Assembly: GCA_032622095.1 (NCBI GenBank)
Contig: CP136066.1
Span: 9,387,784-9,451,783 of the forward strand
Origin: Siphonodentalium dalli
Taxonomy: Eukaryota; Mollusca; Scaphopoda; Gadilida; Siphonodentaliidae
Length of the DNA stretch: 64,000 nt
Direction of reading: 5' to 3'
Part shown: piece by piece, positions 23,259 to 34,975 of the stretch
How positions within the stretch are numbered: position 1 is the stretch's first letter
Layout of the letters: the number at the start of each line of letters is the position of its first letter
The notes under the pieces: generated by a model
The model's input: only the letters and a program-made list of their open reading frames with translations
Told to the model about the DNA's origin: nothing
Databases searched by the model: none
Program-made: the position numbers and the translations under genes

Positions 23259-25008
23259 GGGTATACTCACGGGGATTTATAATGGTGTACCTTGGTATAC
23301 GCCCGGAGATTTATAATGGTGTACCTTGGTATACGCCCGGGGATTTATAATGCTGTACCGGGGTATACGCCCGGTGATTTATAATGGTGTACCTGTGTAT
23401 ACGCCCGGGGATTTATAATCGTGTACCTTGGTATACGCCCGGGGATTTATAATGGTTTACCGGGGTATACGCCCGGGCATTTATAATGGTCTACCTGGAT
23501 AAATTATACGCCAGGGGAATAATAATTGTGTACCGGGGTATACGCCCGGGAATAATTTGTGTACCGGGATATGCGTCTGGGGATTTATAATTGTGTACCG
23601 GGGTATACGCCCGGGGATTTATAATGGTGTACCTTGGTATACGCCTGGGGATTTATAATTGTGTACCGGGGTATACGCCCGGGGATTTATAATGGTGTAC
23701 CTGGGTATACGACGGGGATTTATAATGGTGTACCGGGGTATACGCCTGGGAATTTATAATGCTGTACCGGGGTATACGCCTGGGAATTTGTAATGCTGTA
23801 CCGGGGTATACGACCGGGGATTTATAATGGTGTACCTGGGTATACGCCCGGGGATTTATAATGGTGTACCTGGATATACGCCAGGGGATTAATAATTGTG
23901 TACCGGGGTATACGCCCGGGGATATTTAATTGTGTACCGGGGTATGCGCCTGGGGATTTTTAAGTGTGTACCTGGGTATACGCCCGGGGATTTATAATGG
24001 TGTACCTGGATATACGCCAGGGGATTAACAAGTGTGTACCGGGGTATGCGCCTGGGGTTTATAATTGTGTACCTGGGCATACGCCCGGGGATTTATAATG
24101 GTGTACCTGGGTATACGCCCGGGGATTTATAATGGTGTACCTGGGTATACGCCTGGGCATTTATAATATGTACCTGGATATACGCCAGGGGATTAATAAT
24201 TGTGTACCGGGGTATACGCCCGGGAATAATAATTGTGTACCGGGGTATGCGTCTGGGGATTTATAATTGTGTACCGGGGTATACGCCCGGGGATTTTTAA
24301 TGGTGTACCTTGGTATACGGCTGGCGATTTATAAATGTGTACCGGGGTATACGCCCGGGGATTAATAATGGTGTACCTGGGTATACGACGGGGATTTATA
24401 ATGGTGTACCGTGGTATACGCCTGGGAATTTATAATGCTGTACCGAGGTATACGCCTGGGAATTTGTAATTCTGTACCGGGGTATACGCCCGGGGATTTA
24501 TAATGGTGTACCTGGGTATACGCCCGGGGATTTATAATGGTGTACCTGGATATACGCCAGAGGATTAATAATTGTGTACCGGGGTATACGCCCGGGGATT
24601 AATAATTGTGTACCGGGGTATGCGCCTGGGGATTATTAAGTGCGTACCTGAGTATACGCCCGGGGATTTATAATGGTGTACCTGGATATACGCCAGGGGA
24701 TTAATAATTGTGTACCGGGGTATGCGCCTGGGGATTTATAATTGTGTACCTGGGTATACGCCCGGGGATTCATAATGGTGTACCTGTGTATACGCCCGGG
24801 GATTTATAATGGTGTACCTGGATATACGCCCGGGGATTTATAATGGTGTACCTTGGTATACGCCTGGGGATTTATAATGGTGTACCTTGGTATACGCCCG
24901 GGGATTTATAATTGTGTACCTGGGTATACGCCCGGGGATTTATAATGGTGTACCTGAGTATACTCCCGGGGATTTATAATGGTGTACATGGGTATACGCC
25001 CGGGGATA
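23259..25008. repeat. 34-bp minisatellite, about 51 copies
   Basis: Unit GTGTACC.GGGTATACGCCC plus GGGGATTTATAATG. Each unit carries a self-complementary GTATAC core inside a CCGGGGTATACGCCCGG-like stem. Variants (GGATATACGCCAGG, TATGCGCCTGG, TATACGACGGGG) recur in the same order, for example 23840-24080 against 24480-24760, showing higher-order duplication. There are no unique spacers, so it is not CRISPR. Confidence 0.97.
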
Positions 25009-25336
25009 ATCTGAAAGCATTAGCATTGATGGTTGAGGGAATACCAGTATTTAGTGTGGTGGTGATGTTTGCATAGTTAATCCTCTTGTAATGTGCCCTT
25101 TTGATGAAGCAACCCTTCGACAATTGTATTGTTCGGTGATTGGTTTTTTGTCTATGATAAACTACAAAATAAGACTCAATGCTGCAGAAAATGATACTAT
25201 CAGAGATAGCATTTGGCTTAACTCATTGGTACATTGTGGGAGCGTGAGCGTTCTATTATATAATTTAGCAATTAGCTTGACAAGAGCTGTGGTGTGCCAT
25301 GTCAGGGTGCTGACAAACATAGCGGACAAGCAGTAC

Positions 25337-25510
25337 CATGCTGCAGAGACCGGTCGTCACACTGAAGTCTCGTCGCCGATACATCATATGTGTTCGAGCC
25401 TCTCTGGACAATAAGGACAGTTTCATCATTTAGCTGCGAAATCCGGATCCGGCGGTGCGTGGAACACATGCAGGTGTATCTCAACCCAGACACGATACGC
25501 CATGCGGCTT
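25337..25510 (-). CDS. Candidate Cys-containing extracellular exon, phase 1-1
   Basis: Minus-strand exon candidate with acceptor TTTCGTATCTCAAAAG and donor GTACTG, phase 1 at both ends, 57 full codons. The peptide opens AAWRIVSGLRYTCMC, goes through LNDETVLIVQRGSNTYDV and ends LQCDDRSLQH; three Cys suggest an extracellular disulphide-bonded fold. I cannot name the domain. It sits on the same strand and 3.4 kb upstream of the transmembrane exon 21799-21902, separated by the 34- and 50-bp arrays, so it could be part of the ectodomain of that protein. If unspliced, the frame ends at a stop near 25302. No counterpart was found near copy Y. Confidence 0.4.
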
Positions 25511-25555
25511 CTTTTGAGATACGAAACGTGCCCTTTTCACGTTATCGTAAAGAAT

Positions 25556-25690
25556 AGTCGAACATTGTTATCAAATCAAATACATATGATTTACTCATTC
25601 TTTTAAACTTTGATCGAATGTTCGTACAAATAATAATCGAACATATACGATTTGCTCATGCTTTCAACTTTGATCGAATGCTCGTAGTTT
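25556..25690. repeat. 61-bp tandem duplication
   Basis: TTTGATCGAATG.TCGTA occurs at about 25609 and 25670, preceded in both units by ATATGATTT/ATACGATTTGCTCAT.CTTT. Two copies only. Confidence 0.8.
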
Positions 25691-25694
25691 TCTA

Positions 25695-25999
25695 TCACTT
25701 CTTTTTGTATGCACCACTGTTAAATCCAAATGACTGTCGCTTCATTGGTTCTTTATGGAAATCATGTACTTGAAGTGGAATGTCTATTTTATCAGGGATT
25801 AGATTGGTTGTGCATTCGAACGATCTTTGTGTCAGCTTCTGTGTCATGTCTTTCGTTGCTTGATAACTAATCCGTGAAAATTTTGTTTGCACTTCCCATT
25901 GTGAACTATTGATAACTTGGTATACAACAGACTGAATCTCTTGTTGTTGCGCTTTCAACGATGAATTGTAGATTGGCTTATGCTGGTCCATTCGCGGAA
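25695..25999 (-). CDS. Candidate terminal exon, about 100 codons, unknown product
   Basis: After an acceptor-like CCTACATACACAG, phase 1, the minus strand is open for 100 codons to a TGA. The peptide begins PRMDQHKPIYNSSLKAQQQE, contains two N-S-S sequons and one Cys, continues VINSSQWEVQTKFSRISYQA and ends KRQSFGFNSGAYKKK. The mix of Gln, Thr, Phe and basic residues looks like a real protein. It is not clear whether it is secreted or cytoplasmic, and I do not recognise the family. The poly-G tract just upstream (26039-26052) lies on the intron side in this model. It could be an alternative 3' end of the neighbouring phase-1 exon set. Confidence 0.4.
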
Positions 26000-26198
26000 C
26001 TGTGTATGTAGGTGTTGGCTGTGCTGTCCACTCCCCCACCCCCCCCCCCCCGTTGTGTCATATTCCCCGCAAACAATGAATACGGTTGTTGTTGTGATGC
26101 AGGAACATCAAACTGTACATCAATATTCTTGAAACAATTATGTTACAGGATCAATGTTACATGTCACTCGGGTAAAACTATAACGTCACAGAAGATCA

Positions 26199-26593
26199 TC
26201 TCATATATATTTTGAAGACCTCTGTTTGTCTGTTTGTCTGTATGTTTGTTTGTCTGTCATTAATACAAATCTACGATTCTCGGCCGATCGGGACGAAACT
26301 TGGTACGTGTGTGTAGTTTAACCAGGCGGTGGACGTTGTCGTATTGGCGAGCCCGTGCGGCGCCCGCTTCGCGCATGCGCAGACCAGATCTCGGAAACGG
26401 GTGGAGCTATCGACTTGAAATTTGGTTTTTGAATAGCCCGGACAACGTCGGGCTCATACGAATTTTATCGGGTCGCCGAGCCCGTGCGACGCCAGCTTCG
26501 CGCATGCGCAGACCAGATCTCGGAAACGGGTAGAGCTATCGACTTGAAATTTAGTTTTTGAATAGCCCGGACAACGTCGGGCTCATCGGCTAG
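26199..26593 (+). mobile_element. Non-autonomous Helitron-like element
   Basis: It starts with TC (TCTCATATATATTTTGAAGA) after an A and ends with the hairpin GCCCGGACAACGTCGGGC, TCATCGG and CTAG before a T. These are the Helitron rules: 5' TC, 3' stem-loop plus CTRR, insertion between A and T, no target duplication. Inside, a roughly 120-bp unit is tandemly doubled, each copy carrying its own terminal hairpin. It has no Rep/helicase. Relatives at 46923-47491 and 47492-48103. Confidence 0.85.
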
Positions 26594-26895
26594 TTTATAT
26601 ATAAAACGGTCCCCGACGTAACGGCGTGTCAGCCCCAAAATCGATTAATTCAGCTGTTAATTCATTTTGTTAAAATAACTCATCATATATAAAACACAGA
26701 TTTGATTCGGGAAAATTGTAATTGTGCCGCATTTCCATTAGCAATACAAACATAGCATAATTTAAGCTAAAAATTACACTTACGCAAAAGGTATATTGTC
26801 GTCGGGGTCTGGTGTCGTTGGTAGATTTTCAATGGACGCCATTTATGTTCGTTCATACGGGAGATAAAATCATCCACTCTCTGCCCATGCGTGCA

Positions 26896-26927
26896 TTATC
26901 CGCTTGCATAAAGGGGTTTGTTTTGAC
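26896..26927 (-). CDS. Terminal coding exon of a membrane-protein gene copy
   Basis: TTTATTTTCAG is followed in phase 1 by 32 bp encoding QNKPLYASG and a TAA. The block at 61793-61824 has the same acceptor type, the same 32-bp length and QNGFPYANG-stop, and the homology runs on into the 3' flank (ATGCAC..GC...GATAAAATCATCC, GACGCCAT). Two copies with conserved phase, end codon and acceptor make a coding role likely although the exon is tiny. It would supply the C-terminal tail of a cytoplasmic domain. Which upstream transmembrane exon it belongs to is open, because none was found between here and 41 kb. Confidence 0.5.
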
Positions 26928-27133
26928 CTGAAAATAAAATAAAAAGGCAGTTTGTATGTAACTCGAATTGAGTGTATAATGCTTTAGTATACAATTGAAC
27001 ACAGAGGGTCAAATATCAACACGTTGTTCAACGCAATTTGATATCGAGAGTTTGTCGGTGGCATTTGTCGAATGTCTCCAAATATTCAAGGTGGTGCAAA
27101 AATAACAGATTAAAAAAATATATATCTGATAAC

Positions 27134-27241
27134 TCTGAGCTTTGATGAGTTCCTCGCGTTCCTCCCCGAGGCAAAAACTATCGTAATTCAGGAGCGTTTG
27201 TTCCGAGTATGCATCTTTAAGCTCGCAAAAGCAATGGAACA
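27134..27241 (-). CDS. Candidate phase 1-1 exon upstream of the 26.9-kb terminal exon
   Basis: The acceptor GGTTTACATTTAG and donor GTTATC bracket 108 bp, phase 1 at both ends, with 35 full codons that read FHCFCELKDAYSEQ, LLNYDSFCLG and EEREELIKAQ. Joined to the 26896-26927 exon, the frame stays open to its stop. The acidic/basic C-terminal part and a tyrosine in NYDSF would suit a cytoplasmic tail, but this is inference. There is no paralogous copy in the window to confirm it, and the donor is not a strong consensus. Confidence 0.3.
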
Positions 27242-27244
27242 CTA

Positions 27245-28711
27245 AATGTAAACCATTTTCTCGAAATTTGAGTTAACAACTTTCAACATTAGGTGCTATT
27301 GCAAGATAATGCCAGGACTAGAATGTTGCGTTTATATTCATAGAAATAAAATGCATTAATTATTGTTAAACATATAAAAAATAACACGAAATGCCAGCCA
27401 GTTTATTTCATATCAGCTATTAGAATTTGTGTAAATCGTGTTCACTAACTTGTTATGTGTTTTAATATAAAACAGCCGGGCTGCCGGGCAGAACAGAATT
27501 GATATAAATATAGACTCCCTGTGTTTGTGTTCTGCGTCATTCTTGAGGTAAGAAAGCAGTAGTGGCAATGAAACTCAATGATACTACTGTATTAACTGGG
27601 GAATATCGTCCCGGGTGATAAATGTAATTGTATATAATCATATCTCCTCAGATATGCTTAATGATGCACGTTGAGTTAGAGAACTAATTCCGAACCGCGA
27701 TTGTTTTTGTTTGAATGGCCTTGTGCACTTACATTATTTGGATAAGGCTGGACCAGATTGAGTGATTAAATTTGGAAATTAAACAGTACGTAATACTAAT
27801 TGCGGTTAATAAAACAATACCTGGTTTGGTGAATATGGTCTAGTATATATAACTCCAATATGGTAAGCACCGGCGGAAAATGATCGGCACCAAATAGCAC
27901 CACCCGTCTATTAACTTTGATACCGCCAATGTGTTATCCTAATCGTAGCGTCCAAGCCGGTTATGCAGACCTCTGTGGAATCGGCATATAATAACAATTA
28001 TTACACATAACTGTGTAAGAATTCCTCTTTCTCATAGATAGTTCTATAAAATAATACTCATGGAAGTGGTGTCAGTCGGTACCCTATAATACCACCGGAA
28101 AAGACCCTCCGCCAGTCTGTCAATAATCAGTTCAAGGGTCCCTGTGTAGGCGTTACTTATTGGCACCGCTCATATATGTACCGTTTATTAGTAACATAAG
28201 AAGTAATAGCTGTTTGCAGATTCTACATATCTTAGAATAATTTCAAGACCTTTTTGTGTAATTTCCATCAGAAATATATGAGTGCATAGTCTTATCCCGA
28301 GACAGTTAAATAACAGGGGGCATATTAAATAATCGTTGAACACTTCAAATTGTTTACCAAAAATTAAAAAAATTAAAAACTTTGGAAACATCAATATAAA
28401 AAAAATTTAAACTTTTGTTTTCAAAAGTTTTAAAACTTCAAATTGTTCAAAACAGTAAAAATGAATTATACAAACTTTAAAACATTTCAAAAATCGTACT
28501 TTTTTTAAAACTTTAAAACTATGGAAATTGATTTTCTGGGAATGGACATGTGCAGCTATCGACACCGCTGTACGAAGTCAGCGAGATAAAACGGCTCTCA
28601 CCCGCGCTGCAGTCAAGCATGATCTCTCATTTCTTTAAAAAAAGTTTATTGAATTTTAAATCTTTCTAAGAGTTTCTTGAATTTGCTCATTGTTTCGTCC
28701 GCAGCCCATTG
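27245..28711. other. No gene recognised
   Basis: AT-rich unique sequence. Around 28370-28540 there is a dense run of AAAACTTTAAAA / TTTTAAAGTTTT words. No exon with both splice signals was seen. Confidence 0.4.
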
Positions 28712-28844
28712 TATACGTTACACGGCTTGTTGGGGTGTGGTATGCCTCTGTATAGCCTCGTAGCCCCGATGATAACGCCGAGGGGGATACGAGAGTAGAC
28801 ATAGGCATACCACACCGTACCCCCATAACAAGCCGTGTAATGTA
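28712..28844. mobile_element. Foldback element, 133 bp
   Basis: GTTACACGGCTTGTT, GGTGTGGTATGCCT and TCGTA.CCCC on the left are matched in inverse by GGGGATACGA, AGGCATACCACACC and AACAAGCCGTGTAA on the right, with small interruptions. No clear target duplication was found and there is no coding capacity. Confidence 0.8.
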
Positions 28845-30781
28845 TTTATCTACTAACAAGATATTCCCACATATATAAAGCGCGGAAACGAGCCACGAAA
28901 ATAACTATAATTTGTTACACTGTAAACAGTAAAATGCATTGTAGTGTTCCAAAAAAGATACATGTGCTCTAGGTCGAACGCAATGTATTCCGATAGTGAT
29001 GATTTGTGATATTTTTAGATCGCGGAATGTTCTAATCATATCATCATCTATGACATGATATGTTCTAATCTGAACATATGCTGTTCTCTGCAAGGACGGT
29101 ACTAAATATGCATTTAGGCTATTGCTAATATGGTGTCGATCCTGTTTCATTGGTCTTAAATTTAACAATTTGGGTGTATATTTTGTCTTTCCTTTCCTTC
29201 TTTTTCCAAACGAATATATAGTTCCTTATAGAAGCCTATATATTTGAGGCGGGTGGGCGAGAATTGGTATAGTATGCCTATTTATAAGAATATTTGAATA
29301 TAACACTAATCAAATATATTTAACATCCATGTAGTTAATGTAACATCTTTTTATTACGAATCGTCAGATACAAACTGCGAAAACAAAACGCCGGTGTTCA
29401 AAAATACGCGAAACTGAATGACACGTCACATTATATTCAGATAATATAACGTGTTCCCATTAGAACAAAACGTGTTCTCTTTCTAAGAACGATAACCACA
29501 CAGGTTTCGTCACCAGTAAATTGAAGCTGACGCATGTCGCCATTTTGAAAGACCGGGTGTATGTGATGTTCTTGTCATTTCTTTTTTACAAGTTTTAAAC
29601 GTTGAAACAGCAGATCGTATGTGATAGGCTATGGGTGCTGGTAGTCAAACGCGTGGGATTTACAGTATAGTCTTTGTGATGTTGTGACCGATAAATTATA
29701 ATTCTTCCGAGAACATTTGACAACTTACCAAAATAATGACCCAAACTGTTGTGTTGGCTGTGCTGCATGTTATGCACAGTTATGCACCTGTGCTTTAGGG
29801 TGGATACACACATGCATGTAATCTCTGTAATTATCGTGTATTTGGCGTTTTACATGGATCATACAGACCATGTAATATGTGTCCGTTGATAACCAATCAT
29901 TGCGGCTATGTTTGACCACAGTGAACCAAGCTCTGAGCGTGCAGAGAACCGTTGACTGAACGAAGTAGTCAGGCCGCTTAGAATAATTGTTCGCGCGATA
30001 ACACAAATGTTGGACTTTCTGTTTAAATCATTGTCAGTCTTCTCTTGATCTTTATACCGATGATGGCCCCAGGAGTTCCCCAACCCAGGGGCTATGATCC
30101 CCAACATGTGGGCAATATTATCAGGAATTCCTGACGCAGGAGCTAAATATGACTCCCGACTTGGGGCTATATATGATCCCGAAAGCTACCAGTCGGGGTG
30201 GCTAACTCTGAACTATTTAAGTAAAACATATATTGTACCTTCTTGCCCATATTATTCCGACCGATACATTCAACTAAGTCACTTAGCGATTTGAAGCTTT
30301 TGAAACCCCACGCCAAGCAAGCATCATGGTCGAAAATGTTCTATATCAGGCCTGTATACACCCGATGTGTCGCTTCTGGTGATGTGCATTAATAAAATGT
30401 CAGATATAACACAGACTTAACTAATTCCCACATCCGTAAGAGAAGACATGTTTTGGGATGGCCTTAAATGTCCTGATAGTAGAGAGTTTTACTTCGCTTA
30501 TGACTACTCACTTGTCTGGCCTGTTAACAATGAACCGCTCGCGCGCAGGTGATTAATGTTGTCAATTATTGGTGTGGCCATGTAAAATACATGTATTTTA
30601 CATACAGAGATTACATGCATGTGTGTATCCACCCTTAGCCTTAGTCGATGATGCTGACGTGGATGACAACTCCATGCGTATATGGTGGACTATGGACTAA
30701 TCGACATTCTCATTCTCATGAAGCAAGGGGAAAGTTGGAAAAGACTGTTATCATCGTGTGATGTGCTCAGTGCTCAGCCTG
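28845..30781. other. No gene; GTTCTAAT-rich repeat-like stretch at 28905-29490
   Basis: Begins ACACTGTAAACAGTAAAATG and holds several GTTCTAAT/GAACA words that recur at 34050-34380, where the stretch ends TTTTTACAGTGTACGC. The two may be related decayed elements with ACACTGTAAA termini. From 29500 on only short opposing frames occur. No TATA box was recognised upstream of the gene at 30782. Confidence 0.35.
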
Positions 30782-33750
30782 ATGAACGCTGTTCTGGTCA
30801 TGATGTCTCTGTTGATGGCGCTAACAGATTGTCGTTGCCAAGTACATCAAATTCACCACGTGAGTTTATTGAATTGAAACTGTCAATGTTATTTGTATGT
30901 GTGCCCATACCATAGTATGGCACACATAGTGTCGACGTCCGGATCGAACACTCGTCGTTTGTCCGTCTGTCTGTTTGTCCGTCCGTATACACTTTACGCA
31001 TAATGCGATAACTCAAACATTTTCTATCTGATCAGAACCAACTTTGTATTTTGGTTTCTCAGCCCAAAATACAGATCGAGTTCGAATATGGATTTGATCC
31101 TAATTTTGTTTTTCAGAGTTATGGCCCTTTTTCGACTTAGAATTCTCGCATGCTGTCATAACTCAAGCAATTTTTATCTGATTGGAACCAAATTTGGTAT
31201 TTGAGTTTCTCAGCAAACTTTTATAATAATAAAATAAAATTGATTAAAAAAATGTCATTGACACTTTCATTTGTTTCAGTTTGGTATACTTAATTAGGTG
31301 TGATGTCCTGTTTTGAAAATATGAAGATTTTATTGCAATAGTTGCATGCAATATAATCATATCAATAAATTACCATTATGAACATCCTATATCCAGAGTA
31401 TATGAGAGTACATTTTATAGATGCTGGATTCTTGTTACTAATTGAGTGATGACATATTTTACAGAGCTCTGGCCTGTGGTTAGATGAAGTCAAAGATAAA
31501 CATTTTAAACACCTCCGCTGGCATCTTTGCACACAAATCCTTCTATTGATTTTGGTATTGGCTGATTAATTTACTTTTGAAAAATATATTAACCCTTCAG
31601 GCACATGCTTCAATGTGAAACTAAAATAATGGCTGATAGCCAATTTTATTTATATATGCAATATGTAACAGGCAGATAAATATACATGATTATTATAAGT
31701 GATGCCTTGTTTTGAAAATCAAGATGATAAATGTTGTTAATATTTCCAGGATCCTTATTTTCCCATTTGTTCATATTGTCATGGTTGATTGAATTTGATG
31801 GGCCACAGAGCACTTACAAGATTAACATTGAAGGCTATGGTTTTAGTGTCCAAGCTACTTGTTAAACATTATAATGAGTGAAACCATTATATTGAGGGAT
31901 ACTTACTTTCTTTAATATGAAATATGGTAATCTGTTTCTATTTAGGGGTCATAGGGGCAGCATCCTCATCATATTATGTCTGTTTAACATTATATAGATA
32001 ACACTTTTGTATTGTATAAACTACATATATTTTTAAAAACATACACCCATGTTATGAAACACTTAATCTTGCATGTACCTAACAGTATAAGCATTCATTA
32101 TTACACTGGTCAGATCTGACATATCTGTCTGATATGTTTGATAAACAAATAACAAGTGGGGAGAATGGAGGGGGGGGGGGGGTAATTAAGGTACATTTTA
32201 AATATGAAATAAAATCTCATGCATGTAACGTTGTTCTAAGCAGTCTGGCTTGTCAACAAAGTATAATTTCTCTTTAGAAGTGAATGAATTTTGAATATAT
32301 GGTAGGTCAAAAGTGGCAGATATAAGGGTTTATCACTTTTGCTTCCAATGAGTTAAATTAAACTCATAAACACATCCTCTCACAATGAGATGTCCTTTGT
32401 GAATAGGGACAGCGTTATGCGATTTAAAACTACTCCTCCCCACCCCAAATACTTCAACCCATCTTAGGACAGATTATTTGAGCATTTGATTTCAAGTTGG
32501 GTACTGACGTATGGATTCCTGTGATCATGTCTTTGACAAATTATCAGTTATAGCTAAGCGCTATCGCCAAGGTATGGGTTAAACATCTGCCGATCGTGAT
32601 CTGCCTCTCGTTCAACTTTCGAATCAAATTTGCCGAGTCTGAATTGTCCCTTTATGTGTGCGTAAAACGAGTGAACATACAGTACAGGACCCTGCAATTT
32701 TACTAAAAACAATTGATTAAATTAATCTAGAATTTGAAGTGATTTTCTACATCGGTTAAAGATTTTTTTCAAGTATGTCTTTACAACAGTAGACTTTTCC
32801 CGAACATTTTGGTATGTAACATGCTTAATGGATAGCCTACATTTACCAGCCATCGGAACAATGAACAATTACTCACAATATAACGTTCACAGCAGTGATT
32901 ACCTTGACTGTTACATATAACATTGGCATATGTTAGAACCCATTGATTGATATGGCTTTTTAGTGAGTTTTTATTAAAGTGAGAGTGACACGGTTTCTAA
33001 TAGACAGCAAATGACTGCAAGTTATTTGCCAAAGAAGATCATTGCGGAATGAAATAAATATGCTTAATATTAGCCTCAACTGGACATCCAAATGTGGCGA
33101 TTATATTTGTTCTGAGCTTCGATGCCTTAGTGACACGTATACATAATGAATGTCATAATCATGTTTGTCATTCTTCAAAACAACGAGTAGACCTTAACAG
33201 TGATCTTTGGTTCTGTGTCCCTGTAACCAATACAAATTTAAATAGATAAAATACATGTTTGGTTATACGTTAATAATAATAAATCATGGGACACATGACG
33301 GAACTACATTATTTTTAGTTTATGATTGCCGGAATATTCGGCCAGCATAATACCACAATAATTACATGTATGACGGAACTCTCTGTAAAAAAAAACCCAG
33401 AAAAATGTGAATGATCATGAGTTTGCGCAGTAAAATTAGAAATGTGGTTTATATACATGTACAGGTAGTCTAGAATATAGCATGCACTTATTGTAACTAT
33501 TGTGGTATTATGTCAAATGATCAAACTTGAATGCTGACAGAAATTTCACTTAATATTTTTTCAGCAGAACACGATGCAAGAGTTTCTAAAGTTAAAGGCC
33601 TTCCCGTGCCAACATTTGGCCCATTTGTGCAAGGAGCATTCAGTGATGACCGGGAATAAGAAGCTTCCATCATTCAGCAGAAAGCTGGCCCAAAAGTTGC
33701 CTGGAACTGCCTTGTTAGAGAAACTGTTCGATGCTATGATAAGTGCCTAG
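30782..33750 (+). CDS. Two-exon gene for an 87-residue secreted protein
   Basis: Exon 1 (30782-30859) encodes 26 codons starting MNAVLVMMSLLMAL, a short hydrophobic signal sequence, then TDCRCQVHQIHH, ending in phase 0 at the strong donor GTGAGT. Exon 2 (33565-33750) follows TTAATATTTTTTCAG in phase 0 and runs 61 codons to TAG. The joined protein is 87 aa and probably enters the secretory pathway, with cleavage likely near residues 16-20 (inferred). The mature part holds Cys17, Cys19, Cys41 and Cys48, a basic stretch (TGNKKLPSFSRKLAQKL) and a hydrophobic end, LLEKLFDAMISA. This size and layout suits a small secreted peptide, hormone precursor or matrix/mucus protein; I do not recognise the family. 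The 2705-bp intron contains a dispersed repeat (30935-31230) and a poly-G run (32171-32181). Other frames of both exons are open but shorter and lack a signal peptide. Confidence 0.6.
30935..31230. repeat. Dispersed 'GATAACTCAA' repeat in the intron
   Basis: GTCCGTCTGTCTGTTTGTCC is followed by two half-units of GATAACTCAA/CATAACTCAA...ATCTGAT..GAACCAA.TTTG.TATTT and AGTTATGGCCC. I associate sequences of this pattern with molluscan genomes. Superfamily not determined. Confidence 0.55.
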
Positions 33751-33898
33751 AGATTTGCGTAACTGAACATTATGGTATATATCTGACATTGTACCCTGTC
33801 AAACTCTCAAATTTAGTCATCCATGCATTCCATTTATATTTGTTGTTGATAGAATTTTTGAATCTTAAATTCAAATTTAGTTTATGAAGTTTGATTGA

Positions 33899-33970
33899 AT
33901 TAAAAACCATATTTTATCATTAATAATTTATATTTTTTTCTTATTCACAAGGTTGATCGGGGCAAATAAA
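33899..33970 (+). terminator. Candidate polyadenylation signals of the 30.8-kb gene
   Basis: ATTAAA at 33899-33904 lies 149 nt beyond the stop, and a canonical AATAAA at 33965-33970 lies 215 nt beyond it, with T-rich sequence between. Either would give a short 3' UTR. Confidence 0.4.
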
Positions 33971-34620
33971 GCGAGAGAAATGGTCCCGTTCAATTGCAAA
34001 GGACAAACTTTAATCATTGAACCCCTGTAACCAAAACACCTGCAACGTCAGAACACTGAAACATTCATTTCAGAACGTTTAGCGATTTATTGGCCAAATT
34101 AGAACACTTTATTAGTGTTCCAAATCTGTTGCATCGCGAAATCGCGCCAGAACGCGTTCGCAGTGATCAATTTGGAACACCATCTGATGTTCAAAAGTGG
34201 ACACACTTAACATTCTGATTGGAACACCCCCCATTATAGTAATGGAACAGATAACGTTCTAATTTGAGCACATTATCCTGTAATGTAGAACACTAAGACG
34301 TGTCTTTAAGTGTTCTAAATCTGTTGCATTTTGGTGTTCTAATATGGCGTGCTGGCGAGCTTTTAGTTTTTACAGTGTACGCTGTTTGTAAGATGAAGGG
34401 AGTATAGCTGTTTTCATAATTTTTCAATCAATACTTGCTGGTCTCGTATCCTTTTGGAAACTGTCTGTTAGTGGATATACAATGGATACACAATATACAA
34501 TATACTTCACAATAGTACTGGTAAATGAATCGAACAACCTAAGTAAACGAGGCAAGAGTATCACGATAACCAGCACACCAGGAATAAACGTGGCTTTGCA
34601 CGATGTACTTTAGACTTTCA
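33971..34620. other. No gene; stretch dense in GAACAC/GTGTTC words (34050-34380)
   Basis: At least ten GAACAC or GTGTTC words, several in opposing pairs, and a direct repeat of GTGTTC.AAATCTGTTGCAT (34118 and 34310). It ends TTTTTACAGTGTACGC. This looks like a decayed MITE or foldback. Confidence 0.45.
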
Positions 34621-34975
34621 AACTTTTTGAAGGGTAATATCAATTTTACTAGGGAATACCATATTGTTATTATCCTTGTAAACGCTGTCTTCTCTATATA
34701 GCGACAACATTTTTTGCAGGGTAATATTGTTTTACAAGATTGATACCAGATTGTTATTACCCTTGTAAAACCTGTCTTCTCTATATAGCGACGACATTTT
34801 TTGCCGGGTAATATCAATTTTACAAGAGGGATACGAGATTGTCATTACCCTTGTAAAACCTGTCTTCTCTATATTGCGACGACATTTTTTGCAGTGTAAT
34901 ATCAATCTAACAAGGGGTATACGAGATTGTTATTACCTCTATATAGCGACGGCATTTTTTGCGGGCAAATACGAA
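34621..34975. repeat. About 88-bp tandem repeat, four copies
   Basis: GGGTAATAT at 34632, 34719, 34806 and its variant at 34895 starts each unit, followed by ATCAATTTTACAAG, GAGATTGTTATTACCC, TTGTAAAACCTGTC and TTCTCTATATAGCGACGACA. The last copy has an internal deletion. Confidence 0.9.

Noticed and set aside
23259-25008. CRISPR array
   Set aside because: Units are directly contiguous 34-bp repeats without unique spacers, in a eukaryotic context.
28656-28859. 67-codon minus-strand frame
   Set aside because: Falls on the foldback at 28712-28844.
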